A stretch of DNA of 34,743 bases from positions 1 through 34,743 of the forward strand of contig JBNKFV010000025.1 of assembly GCA_050289485.1 (NCBI GenBank), in the 5' to 3' direction. Shown here one piece after another: positions 24,335-32,356 of this stretch. Origin of the DNA: JBNKFV01 sp050289485. GTDB taxonomy: Bacteria > Pseudomonadota > Gammaproteobacteria > Pseudomonadales > Cellvibrionaceae. Made by a program: the position numbers and the translations under genes. The notes under the pieces are model-generated. The model was not told the DNA's origin. It was given only the letters and a program-made list of their open reading frames with translations, and ran no database searches. How positions within the stretch are numbered: the stretch's first letter is position 1; each line of letters opens with the position of its first letter.

Positions 24335-27300
24335 TTAATGAAAGTCTCTTGAGAGGGTGTTTATGTCGCCGAGGTGCCGTGATAAATCAAACAGGCGATA
24401 AGCAATCACATGAACAATTTGATTGTTGTCGTCTTTCTCGACTTTGCCGTAAATTTTCAGCAGCTTTGACTGAGTTAATTCTTTCAGTTGAGCATGGGCC
24501 GTTTTTAGCCAAACCACAACGTTAATACTGCCGGTTTCATCTTCCAGAGTAAGGAATGTTACGCCGGCAGATGTTTTGGGCCGTTGTCGATTAATGACTA
24601 GTCCTGCCACAAAGCATTCGTTAGGTGTATGTGTATCAAAAAGGCTCGCGGCTGTGTAGCAGCCTAAAAAGTCGGTGGCTTCACGAAGTAGTGCCATAGG
24701 GTGATCATTTAAAATCACTCGTGTTGTCATATGATCGAGCATCAGGTCTTCGCTGCGAGAGGGCTGTCTGGCCTGATAGTTGTTGTTTGGTTCTTCCTCA
24801 GGGAAAAGGTCATGAGAATTGCGTAATTGGCTCACCAGCCAATAAGCTTGATGGCGGTGAAGTGCTTCATATTGTTGGGTTAATTCTGCAAGGGCGTTGG
24901 CGGCGGCCAGTGTTTCGATGGTTGGCTTTATTGTCTTGTCATGGGGAAGTTTATCGATACCAGTAAAGCCTTGTGGCGGGCGTTGTTCTATCAGTTGGGC
25001 TATTCTTTCCTGCGAAACGCCTTGGATTATTCTGAATCCAAGTTGCAGAATCTTCTCGTGGTTAATTATTTCTACGGTGTGCTCCCACTGGCTGTTATTA
25101 ATACTCACAGGATAAACGATAACGTTATGGCGCTGAGCATCTTGTATCAATTGCCAGGGCTGGTAAAAACCCATGGGCTGGGCGTTGAGTAAGCCACAAA
25201 AAAACTCAGTGGGGTAATAATATTTTAACCAGGCAGATGCATAAGCCAACCAGGCAAAACTGGCTGCATGGGATTCGGGGAAACCATATTCGCCAAATCC
25301 CTCAATCTGCTGGCAAATACGTTGTACGTAATCGGCGTTTAAACCTTTTTCAAGTAAACGTTGAGTTAACTTTTGACGCAGCCTATGCATATGCCCCTGT
25401 GATTTCCAGGTTGCCATCGAGCGGCGCAAGTCTTCAGCTTCCTCTGCGGTAAAATCTGCTGCGTGCATGGCCATGGCAATCACCTGTTCCTGAAAAATAG
25501 GTACGCCATAAGTTCGTGCCAAAATGGGTTCAAGCGATGGTAGTGGTATATGGCTGGGCTCCTCGCCATGTTTGCGTCTCAGGTAAGGGTGAACCATATC
25601 ACCTTGTATGGGGCCTGGACGTACAATGGCAACCTGTACCACAAGATCGTAGTAGCAAGTCGGTTTAAGTCTTGGCAGCATATTCATTTGCGCTCTCGAC
25701 TCTACTTGAAACAAGCCCACCGTATCGGCTTTTTGTAGCATTCTAAAAACCAAAGGATCATCTTGCTTAGGAATACTGGCGAGGGAAAAAGGTTTTCGAG
25801 TCAATGATGAAATTATATTGAAGCTATAACGCATAGCACTGAGCATGCCCAGTGCGAGAATGTCGACTTTCATTAGCCCCAAAGATTCCAGGTCAGTTTT
25901 ATCCCATTGAATAACGGTGCGATTCTCCATGGCAGTACTTTCGATAGGTACCAGCTGTGAAAGTGGCTGCTCGGTGATGACCATGCCCCCTACGTGCTGA
26001 GAAAGATGCCTGGGAAAGCCAATAATATTGACAACTAACTCTTTAAATATCGCAAGAGTAGGTGCATGCTGAGTTAGTTCATGGGTAATGATGTCGTCTG
26101 GCCAGTCCTTATTACGATAGCGCCAGCCGTAATTAGCGATAATATTCTCAAGTTGTTTTAAATCTATACCCAGCGCTTTGCCAATATCCCGAAAAGCACT
26201 TTTAGGTCGATAGCAAATAACACTGGCAGCCAGTGCAGTATGCTGTCTGCCGTAGCGTTGGTATATGTACTGAATCACCTCTTCGCGCCGGCTGTTTTCA
26301 AAGTCTACATCGATATCGGGCGGTTCCTGTCGACGCTTAGAGATAAAACGCTCGAATAACAAGTTAACTTTCGTTGGATCAACATCAGTGATAAATAAGC
26401 AATAACAAACTACCGAATTAGCCGCTGATCCCCTGCCCTGGCACAATATGTTGTTGCGTTTTGCAAAGCTAACAATATCGTGAATGGTACTAAAATAGTA
26501 TTCATAAGCCAGTTCAGCAATGACCCTCAGCTCTTTGTCTATCTGTTGTTTTACCTTTTCAGGAATGTGGTTATTGTAACGCTTGTTTGCGCCCTTGTAG
26601 GTTATTTTCCTCAAGTAGGTCGTCGGTTCTTCTGACTTCGGTAGTGCTGTGCGGGGGTACTGGTAGCGTATTTCACACAATGAAAAAGAGCATTGTTCTG
26701 CAATAGACAATGTGTTTTCTAAGCACTGTTCGGGGTAGATTTTTCTCAATTTTTTGATTGATCGAAGACAGTGCTCACTGTTGATGGCGAGATTGGGAAT
26801 GCTTTGACGAATGTTTTTTTGCTTTCTGATGGCGACAAGTGTATCCAGTAGAGCTTTTCTTTCGCTTTTATGCATATGAGGGTAGCTGCTGGCGGCTACT
26901 TTGAAGCCTGAAACAGAACTCCAGTGTTTAATGGTCTCTGTGTGCGTTATATCTTGAGTCGTCAGGTTGAGTTGCAGTAGAAGATAGGTTGGGTTTTTGT
27001 TGTGTTGAATAAAACTTTCAGAGTACTGCAGCCGTTTTGATGATGGCTTCCATAAAACAATGCCAAGCTGGTTGTTTTTCTCGATAAAAGATGGGTGAAA
27101 GTGATAGCTGCCCTTTTCTGCTTGCTGGCGGCAAGTTGATATCAATGTGCAGATATTTTCGTAATTTTGTTTGTTTGTTGCTAGCAGAACAAAAATTTCA
27201 TCATGAAATCGAAGCTCTGTTCCCAATATTAGTTTAAATGTGGTGTCAGGATTTTCTCGGATAATGTTTTTGTATTCATCCCATGCTTTTACCACGCCTG

Positions 27301-27433
27301 CCATCGAGCATTCATCAGTAATAGCTAGTGCAGAATAGCCTTGCAAAAATGCAGTTCTCACCATTTCTTCGGGGTGAGAAGCTGCACGTAAAAAACTGTA
27401 ATTGGTGATGCAGTGCAACTCAGCGAAAGCCAT
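24335..27433 (-). CDS. dnaE2: Error-prone DNA polymerase DnaE2 (ImuC)
   Basis: A C-family translesion polymerase of 1032 residues, the catalytic member of the ImuA-ImuB-DnaE2 mutasome. The N-terminal PHP domain begins FAELHCITNYSFLRAASHPEE, typical of DnaE2. The polymerase core has the metal-binding pair Asp373/Asp375 in PPDIDVDFEN and the third motif KVDILALGML. A helix-hairpin-helix region and C-terminal OB fold (GVTFLTLEDETGSINVVVW) follow. The ATG at 27433 lies 5 bases after the stop of imuB. The gene is noticeably AT-richer, with more Asn, Ile and Lys, than flanking housekeeping genes. Expression should be SOS-controlled through the LexA box upstream of imuA. Confidence 0.96.
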   Translation of the reverse strand: MAFAELHCITNYSFLRAASHPEEMVRTAFLQGYSALAITDECSMAGVVKAWDEYKNIIRENPDTTFKLILGTELRFHDEIFVLLATNKQNYENICTLISTCRQQAEKGSYHFHPSFIEKNNQLGIVLWKPSSKRLQYSESFIQHNKNPTYLLLQLNLTTQDITHTETIKHWSSVSGFKVAASSYPHMHKSERKALLDTLVAIRKQKNIRQSIPNLAINSEHCLRSIKKLRKIYPEQCLENTLSIAEQCSFSLCEIRYQYPRTALPKSEEPTTYLRKITYKGANKRYNNHIPEKVKQQIDKELRVIAELAYEYYFSTIHDIVSFAKRNNILCQGRGSAANSVVCYCLFITDVDPTKVNLLFERFISKRRQEPPDIDVDFENSRREEVIQYIYQRYGRQHTALAASVICYRPKSAFRDIGKALGIDLKQLENIIANYGWRYRNKDWPDDIITHELTQHAPTLAIFKELVVNIIGFPRHLSQHVGGMVITEQPLSQLVPIESTAMENRTVIQWDKTDLESLGLMKVDILALGMLSAMRYSFNIISSLTRKPFSLASIPKQDDPLVFRMLQKADTVGLFQVESRAQMNMLPRLKPTCYYDLVVQVAIVRPGPIQGDMVHPYLRRKHGEEPSHIPLPSLEPILARTYGVPIFQEQVIAMAMHAADFTAEEAEDLRRSMATWKSQGHMHRLRQKLTQRLLEKGLNADYVQRICQQIEGFGEYGFPESHAASFAWLAYASAWLKYYYPTEFFCGLLNAQPMGFYQPWQLIQDAQRHNVIVYPVSINNSQWEHTVEIINHEKILQLGFRIIQGVSQERIAQLIEQRPPQGFTGIDKLPHDKTIKPTIETLAAANALAELTQQYEALHRHQAYWLVSQLRNSHDLFPEEEPNNNYQARQPSRSEDLMLDHMTTRVILNDHPMALLREATDFLGCYTAASLFDTHTPNECFVAGLVINRQRPKTSAGVTFLTLEDETGSINVVVWLKTAHAQLKELTQSKLLKIYGKVEKDDNNQIVHVIAYRLFDLSRHLGDINTLSRDFH

Positions 27434-27438
27434 ATTCT

Positions 27439-28842
27439 TTACCCAAAAATGCCTGCTTGGTAAACATAATTGTTAGTATCTCGACATATCCATCGAACCA
27501 CATGTTGGTCGTCGTAGGTAACCCTGTAATCATATGGGGTGTGATCGTTATCCCACCAACCGCTGTGAAGTCTTGCCGGGCCATAGAGCAAGCTCATATG
27601 CTGCTCAGGCGCTTTTTGGCGCGTTAGCCAGACTGGTTGTGGGATGGATAGCCTGCTTGTGTGGTTATATTTATAGGTGTTCTGTGCCGAACAGTGGTGG
27701 GTGGAATTTTCTGGCCTTGGGTCATCGGTGGTATGAATAAAATTCAGCTTGCTATCACCGAGCTTGGCGTTAATACGGTTAAATAGTTGATAAATATGTT
27801 CCTGTTGGTCACGACGGGCCTGAGCAAATAAATCGCAAGTTGTAGTGCTTTTGTCTTCAAATTCAATGGCGTGCAATTTGATCTGATAAATCGGTGCAGG
27901 TAGTTGCCAGCGGCCGATATCCAGGTTGAGACGATAATGCCATGTACTGTTTTGGTTATCAGGACAGGCCAGTGCTAGCCTTTCCTGATAGCTTTGGCCG
28001 TCGCGGCAAAAAAATGTCAGATAGAGTGACTGCGAGACCAGCGCACGCTTGTGTAAAAATTGACAAAAGGCGGTCAACTTTTTTGCCAGTATAAACCGCA
28101 ATGGTAACAGGGTTTCAAAATCCTGCTCCAAATCGAGTTTGCAGGTGAAAAACGGTTTTGGTTTGTAAGGTGTGGGCAGCCAGGTTTTATCGCCATAAAC
28201 TCTGTCTAGAAAGTGGATGGCCTGCTCACCTCCTCGGCTATTCAGTGATTGTTTTGGCAGTTGACGAAGTTCGCCGAGATAACGTACCCCTGAGCGTAAT
28301 AAGCGAAATTGAATACTGCTTGCCAGTGGCGTATCGCAAAGGGCTATCGATTCGAGTGTGTCGTTTATTTGCTGCTGGCTAATAGCGTGGTGGCGCCCGG
28401 TTTGTGCGAGAAGTTGTGCGGTGGCAGCAAAAGGTGCTGCTGCAGCCAGTGCGGTATACCCGTGGTTTAAAAAGCAGTTTTGCAGTTGCTTATGCAAATT
28501 TTGGGTTGACGAAAAAAGACGCCGCATGCTGGCAATTTCGAGAAAAACACCTTGGTCTCCATCAATGCTTATCCAGCTGCTGAAACGACTTGCCAGCTTG
28601 GCTATTCGCTGTTGTGCGCGATTGGTTTGCGAGGTGCTCTTGGTGTGTGCAACCAGTGCGGGGGCAAGGCAATAGGCATTTTGTAGACTCATACTTTGGC
28701 AAATGCCGTAATGCTCTGCACGACTGTTGTAGTCAACAATAATGTTGCAGTCGTTGGTAATGGCTATGGGGGTATTACCATGAAAATTGTCGATGCAGCT
28801 TTCAGCATAAAAATGCGGCAAGTAAACGTACAACCATTTCAT
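27439..28842 (-). CDS. imuB: ImuB, catalytically inactive Y-family polymerase homologue
   Basis: A 467-residue Y-family-like protein that acts as the hub of the mutasome, bridging ImuA, DnaE2 and the sliding clamp. It begins WLYVYLPHFYAESC, where active Pol IV/V would have the catalytic Asp (DMDxFFA), and its second acidic motif reads SIDGDQGVFLEI in place of SxDE, so it lacks polymerase activity, as known for ImuB. I see no perfect QxxL(F/W) clamp motif; CDLFA near residue 355 is the nearest. The ATG at 28842 follows imuA by 10 bases, and dnaE2 follows by 5. Confidence 0.93.
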   Translation of the reverse strand: MKWLYVYLPHFYAESCIDNFHGNTPIAITNDCNIIVDYNSRAEHYGICQSMSLQNAYCLAPALVAHTKSTSQTNRAQQRIAKLASRFSSWISIDGDQGVFLEIASMRRLFSSTQNLHKQLQNCFLNHGYTALAAAAPFAATAQLLAQTGRHHAISQQQINDTLESIALCDTPLASSIQFRLLRSGVRYLGELRQLPKQSLNSRGGEQAIHFLDRVYGDKTWLPTPYKPKPFFTCKLDLEQDFETLLPLRFILAKKLTAFCQFLHKRALVSQSLYLTFFCRDGQSYQERLALACPDNQNSTWHYRLNLDIGRWQLPAPIYQIKLHAIEFEDKSTTTCDLFAQARRDQQEHIYQLFNRINAKLGDSKLNFIHTTDDPRPENSTHHCSAQNTYKYNHTSRLSIPQPVWLTRQKAPEQHMSLLYGPARLHSGWWDNDHTPYDYRVTYDDQHVVRWICRDTNNYVYQAGIFG

Positions 28843-28852
28843 GGCGCACCTT

Positions 28853-29491
28853 CTAAAGTTGTACCGGGTATCGCCACTGTGGGCTTCTGGGCAAATGCAG
28901 TGTGATACTTTGACCGCATACGCCCTGTTGTTGTTTTAAGATGTGGATATGAAGCTGGTCTGCCCCAACGGGTTGAAGGTTTATTTTGAGTGCGCAGGTA
29001 GTGTGCACATGATCTGGCTTGCGTAACAAAAAACAGGGAGTGTCGTACTGTGTCGCGCACAAATGCAGGCGTCGTACCTGTGCGCTATTTAGCGCGGTAG
29101 GCCAGCTTACCACGCTGTAAACGGCGGTGTTTTTGATGGCTTCTTCTGTTGCCCATAGAATTTCTGTTGAATTATTAGTATGTACCAGCGCGATATAGCG
29201 CAGGTCGATCCCCGCGCGCAGCAAGGCGTGGCCATTCACCTTGTGCGGTGGGTTTACCCAGATTTGCCAGTGCTCCTGTTGGCTGCAGTGGGCAAGTTGC
29301 GGCAGTAACAGGCTGACCTCTCCTATCCCCTCGGTGGGATAGAGTATGTCGATGATACCGGCAGCTGGCCACCCATGATTCTTCAGCAGGTGGTTGAATG
29401 GCTCAAAGCCTGTACACAGTCCCTGCTTGATGACACTGGGTGTGCGCCTGGCTTGCCAGATGTGGCCTTGGTTAAAGAGTGTTTCGAGCAT
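28853..29491 (-). CDS. imuA: ImuA, RecA-like mutasome protein
   Basis: A 212-residue RecA/SulA-related protein, first gene of imuA-imuB-dnaE2. The start MLETLFNQGHIWQARR, then GFEPFNHLLKNHGWPAAGIIDIL and the region IGEVSLLLPQLAH, match ImuA. The classical Walker A is degenerate (PTEGIGEVS), as in many ImuA proteins. It works with ImuB to bring DnaE2 to damaged DNA. The start ATG 29491 lacks a Shine-Dalgarno sequence and lies 7 bases from the edge of the LexA-centred palindrome (29499-29546), so the message leader should be short. Confidence 0.92.
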   Translation of the reverse strand: MLETLFNQGHIWQARRTPSVIKQGLCTGFEPFNHLLKNHGWPAAGIIDILYPTEGIGEVSLLLPQLAHCSQQEHWQIWVNPPHKVNGHALLRAGIDLRYIALVHTNNSTEILWATEEAIKNTAVYSVVSWPTALNSAQVRRLHLCATQYDTPCFLLRKPDHVHTTCALKINLQPVGADQLHIHILKQQQGVCGQSITLHLPRSPQWRYPVQL

Positions 29492-29498
29492 GTTGAAT

Positions 29499-29546
29499 AG
29501 GACAAGCTAATATACTGTATATATATACAGTATATTAGCTTGTCCT
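29499..29546 (-). promoter_or_regulatory. LexA (SOS) box inside a 48-bp perfect palindrome, imuA promoter
   Basis: CTGTATATATATACAG at 29515-29530 is a perfect 16-base gammaproteobacterial LexA box. The symmetry extends without mismatch 16 more bases on each side, giving 24-bp arms (outer ends AGGACAAGCTAA and TTAGCTTGTCCT). On the minus strand a -35 TTGCAC (29550-29555) and a -10 TATACT (29529-29534) are 15 bases apart, so LexA would cover the -10 and start site. Transcription would start near the palindrome centre, so the mRNA should carry only one arm. Confidence 0.93.
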
Positions 29547-29566
29547 GCTGTGCAACGTCTAATTGT

Positions 29567-30061
29567 TCAGCTGAGTTTGTGCAAGGGGCTTAGTAAATGC
29601 TGCCAAAGCTTGGTGATCTCTTCTTGTTCGGTGGAGGAGGAGGGGGATGGTTGTTGTAGCAAGTTCAGATACGCACTTAGATTGTATGCGGAAAAATGCT
29701 GCTTGCTGGTAGATGGTGTTTTATCGGTAAGCTGTTCCAGTGCCTCCAGCTCGGCTTGCTCGCAGGCGAGTTCAGCTTTTTTAGCCAGCTCATACAGTGC
29801 TTCAGCTTCTGATTTCAAATTGCGGCGTGCGGTACGCAGGGGTTGTAAAATCTGCGCTTGCCAATATTGACTGCAGGTGAGTAGAGGGTGCCATTGGGTT
29901 GTTTCAATAGGGCCGCGTGTAACGCCGTGCCACACGCAATACAGCAACAGGTTAACATCGGCTCCTATGTTGTCTTGCAGCGCTAGGCAGCTGGTGTCTA
30001 CCTGAGGTTGCTGGTAAAGCCAAAGGGCAAATGGCCATAAGCGAGTCTGTAGGTGCTCCAT
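29567..30061 (-). CDS. TIGR02444 (DUF2390) family protein
   Basis: A 164-residue cytosolic protein without signal peptide. The N-terminal pattern WPFALWLYQQPQVDTSCLALQDNIGADVN.LLYCVW (residues about 9-44) is the hallmark of this uncharacterised gammaproteobacterial family. The middle (about 75-110) is Glu/Ala-rich and probably helical, and a Ser/Pro/Glu-rich linker lies near 138-147. The start ATG 30061 has AGAAG upstream. It is on the same strand as imuA and ends 20 bases before the LexA palindrome; whether it is cotranscribed with the imu genes is unclear. Function unknown. Confidence 0.82.
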   Translation of the reverse strand: MEHLQTRLWPFALWLYQQPQVDTSCLALQDNIGADVNLLLYCVWHGVTRGPIETTQWHPLLTCSQYWQAQILQPLRTARRNLKSEAEALYELAKKAELACEQAELEALEQLTDKTPSTSKQHFSAYNLSAYLNLLQQPSPSSSTEQEEITKLWQHLLSPLHKLS

Positions 30062-30089
30062 AATGGGCTTCTTTTGCTTGAGGGTGTTG

Positions 30090-30124
30090 ATATTAACCCG
30101 GTGCGATATTTGCCGGGTTAATAT
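30090..30124. promoter_or_regulatory. Perfect 12-bp inverted repeat between the TIGR02444 gene and alr
   Basis: ATATTAACCCGG and CCGGGTTAATAT flank an 11-base spacer. The repeat lies in the divergent intergenic region, 29 bases from one start codon and 95 from the other. It fits an operator for a dimeric regulator or overlapping promoter elements. It lacks a T run, so it does not look like a terminator. Confidence 0.6.
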
Positions 30125-30219
30125 AGCAGCCAGAGGTGGCTTTTTCTCTGGTGCTTTGATTAGATGCTGACATTTTGTGTGTTTCGCATTTTGAGGTAAT
30201 TGAAAGAAGGTGTGTATTA

Positions 30220-31341
30220 ATGCATGACCTGCAAGGTGAATTAAGCATCAATGTCCAGGCAATTGGCAATAACTGGGTGCGGCTGTCATCCCGTTTGCGT
30301 CAGCATCGTCCAGCAGCCGAGTGTGGTGCTGTGGTTAAAGCGGGTGCCTATGGGCTTGGTTTGGGGCCGGTGAGTAAAGCACTCGATGAAGCAGGTTGCC
30401 GCACATTCTTTGTGGCCAACCTGGTCGAGGCATTGGCGCTGCGTGAAGTGTTGCCGTTAGCAACCATTGTGGTTTTTGTTGGGGTGCAGGCAGGGGAGTT
30501 AGAGGTCTTTGCTGAGGCAAATTTAACCCCGGTATTGACTGATCCCGCGCAGGTGGCGCGCTGGGCTGCCTTTTGCGAGAGTCGGGGCCAGGTGCTGCCC
30601 TCGATGCTGAAGATGGATACGGGTATGACCCGTATGGGTATTACGGCTGCCGAGCTGGATGAGTTGTTAGACTTTCCAGAGAGGCTTCGTCGCGCGGGGA
30701 TTGTGGCTTTTTTGAGTCATATGGCGTGTGCAGATGAGCCTGATCATCCATTAAATGCCCGGCAGTTGACTACGTTTGTGTCGGCGCTGAAGCGGGTTCG
30801 CGCTGTATTGCCACAGGTTCGCGGCAGTTTGGCTAACTCGTCGTCGCTGTTTTTGCCCCCTGAGTTTCATTTTGATCTGGCCCGCCCCGGGGCGGCTCTG
30901 TATGGGGTAAATCCAGCGCCAGGGCAGGTTAACCCGGTTGAGCCCGTGGTACGTCTGCGATTACCTATTTTACGTAAACGGCCAGCGTTGGCAGGTGATT
31001 TCATTGGCTATGGTGCGACTTATCAGGTGGGTGAGCAGGGTGCCTATCTTGCTGTAGCCATGGGTGGGTATGCCGATGGCTTGTTTCGTAGTCTGGCTAA
31101 TAAGGCGCAGGCCATATGTGGCGGAATGCGTGTTCCCATGGTGGGGCGAGTGTCGATGGACAGCTGTATTTTTGATATTTCTGCTGTTGCGGCTGCGGGT
31201 ATCGAGCCGGACTTTATTGAGTTGTTGGGACCGGAGTTAGGTGTAGATGACTTGGCCAGTGCCGCAGGCACAATCGCCTATGAGGTGCTGACCAACCTGG
31301 GTTTGCGTTATCGGCGAGAGTATGTACGGGGTTGGGGCTGA
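30220..31341 (+). CDS. alr: Alanine racemase (divergent type)
   Basis: PLP enzyme interconverting L- and D-alanine for peptidoglycan. The 373-residue protein has the PLP lysine Lys40 in AVVKAGAYGLG and the second catalytic base Tyr264 in FIGYGATYQV; LDTG-type and RVSMDS motifs are also present (KMDTGMTRMGI, VGRVSMDSCIFDI). The PLP loop differs from the usual KANAYGHG, and the Arg-containing loop has MTRMG instead of MHRLG. I chose ATG 30220 with AAGGTG upstream; the frame is open from 30175. It is not next to dnaB, the usual partner of the housekeeping alr in gammaproteobacteria, but leads into birA with 1 base between them. Confidence 0.9.
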   Translation: MHDLQGELSINVQAIGNNWVRLSSRLRQHRPAAECGAVVKAGAYGLGLGPVSKALDEAGCRTFFVANLVEALALREVLPLATIVVFVGVQAGELEVFAEANLTPVLTDPAQVARWAAFCESRGQVLPSMLKMDTGMTRMGITAAELDELLDFPERLRRAGIVAFLSHMACADEPDHPLNARQLTTFVSALKRVRAVLPQVRGSLANSSSLFLPPEFHFDLARPGAALYGVNPAPGQVNPVEPVVRLRLPILRKRPALAGDFIGYGATYQVGEQGAYLAVAMGGYADGLFRSLANKAQAICGGMRVPMVGRVSMDSCIFDISAVAAAGIEPDFIELLGPELGVDDLASAAGTIAYEVLTNLGLRYRREYVRGWG

Positions 31342-31342
31342 T

Positions 31343-32356
31343 ATGTCAGGTAATATTAAGCCTGTTCCAGAGGTACCGGTCTATCTGCCTACCTTGCTCC
31401 AGCAATTGTCTGATGGTTGCTATCATTCTGGTGAGGCGCTGGGCAGTATTCTGGGTGTGTCACGCACTGCTGTCTGGAAGCACCTGAAAAAGCTTGAGCC
31501 TTTGGGGTTGCAGGTGGAATCGGTAAAGGGGCAGGGTTATCGGTTGTCTGGTGGCCTGGATCTGCTAAACCGTCCGGCTATCCTGGCGGGCCTGGATGCG
31601 ACAGCTGCATCATTGTTGTCTGATCTGGCTATTTTTATGACATTGGATTCCACAAGCACGCATGCCATGCAGAACGGCTTTGATAGTGGCTTTGTTTGTT
31701 TGGCAGAGCAGCAGCTGGCAGGGCGCGGCCGCCGTGGCCGGTCATGGGTCAGTCCATTTGGTCAGAACATCTATTTGTCGCTGGTTTGGCATTTTGAGGG
31801 CGGTGCTGCGGCACTCGAAGGCTTAAGTCTGGCTGTAGGGGTGGCTATTGCTGATGCGCTATCGTCACTGGGGTTAGAGGGCGTGATGCTTAAGTGGCCC
31901 AACGATATTTTGCATAAGAGGCGCAAGTTGTCTGGCGTTTTATTGGAAATGTCTGGTGATGTCAGTGGTGCATGCCGTGTGGTGGTGGGTATTGGTCTTA
32001 ATATTGCCATGCCGACTGCGGTTGCTGGGCAGATTGAACAGCCTTGGGTCGACCTTAAAACCTTGGCGCAGGAGCAGGGCGTGGATGCGCCGTCTCGCAA
32101 TCAAGTGGTCGCCGTGTTATTGAATCAGCTATTGCCGTTACTGGCAGGTTTTCAACGTTCGGGCTTTATTGGCTATCAGCAGCGATGGCAGGCGCTGGAT
32201 GCGTTCGCCGGACAGCCAGTTGAGATTCGTAGTGGTGATGCCATGCGTATAGGTGTTGCCAGGGGGGTGTCTTCCAGTGGCGCGCTGAGGCTAGAAAATA
32301 GTGGGCAGATTGTTGAGATCTATGGCGGTGAAGTATCCCTCAGGGGTGCTCAATGA
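31343..32356 (+). CDS. birA: Bifunctional biotin-protein ligase and biotin operon repressor BirA
   Basis: Activates biotin to biotinyl-AMP, attaches it to acetyl-CoA carboxylase and, through its N-terminal helix-turn-helix, represses biotin synthesis genes. The 337-residue protein has the winged helix at about 15-70 (ILGVSRTAVWKHLKKLE), the biotinyl-AMP loop GRGRRGRSW (127-135), the catalytic KWPNDI from Lys184 and a C-terminal SH3-like domain. The presence of the HTH marks the repressor type. The start ATG 31343 lies just after the alr stop. coaX overlaps its stop by 4 bases. Confidence 0.95.
   Translation: MSGNIKPVPEVPVYLPTLLQQLSDGCYHSGEALGSILGVSRTAVWKHLKKLEPLGLQVESVKGQGYRLSGGLDLLNRPAILAGLDATAASLLSDLAIFMTLDSTSTHAMQNGFDSGFVCLAEQQLAGRGRRGRSWVSPFGQNIYLSLVWHFEGGAAALEGLSLAVGVAIADALSSLGLEGVMLKWPNDILHKRRKLSGVLLEMSGDVSGACRVVVGIGLNIAMPTAVAGQIEQPWVDLKTLAQEQGVDAPSRNQVVAVLLNQLLPLLAGFQRSGFIGYQQRWQALDAFAGQPVEIRSGDAMRIGVARGVSSSGALRLENSGQIVEIYGGEVSLRGAQ

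Noticed and set aside
24335..29491. imu cassette as a mobile element
   Set aside because: AT-rich, but no integrase, transposase, target-site duplication or terminal repeats; the 48-bp palindrome is explained at its core by LexA.
29499..29546. Palindrome as a terminator of the TIGR02444 gene
   Set aside because: The stem is AT-rich at its centre with no loop and no T run after it, and a perfect LexA box fits better.
29550..29870. 106-codon plus-strand frame to the right of the LexA palindrome
   Set aside because: Considered as a divergent SOS gene, but it is antisense to the TIGR02444 gene and its product is Cys/Ser-rich low complexity. The plus-facing TTGAAT and TATACT are only 12 bases apart.
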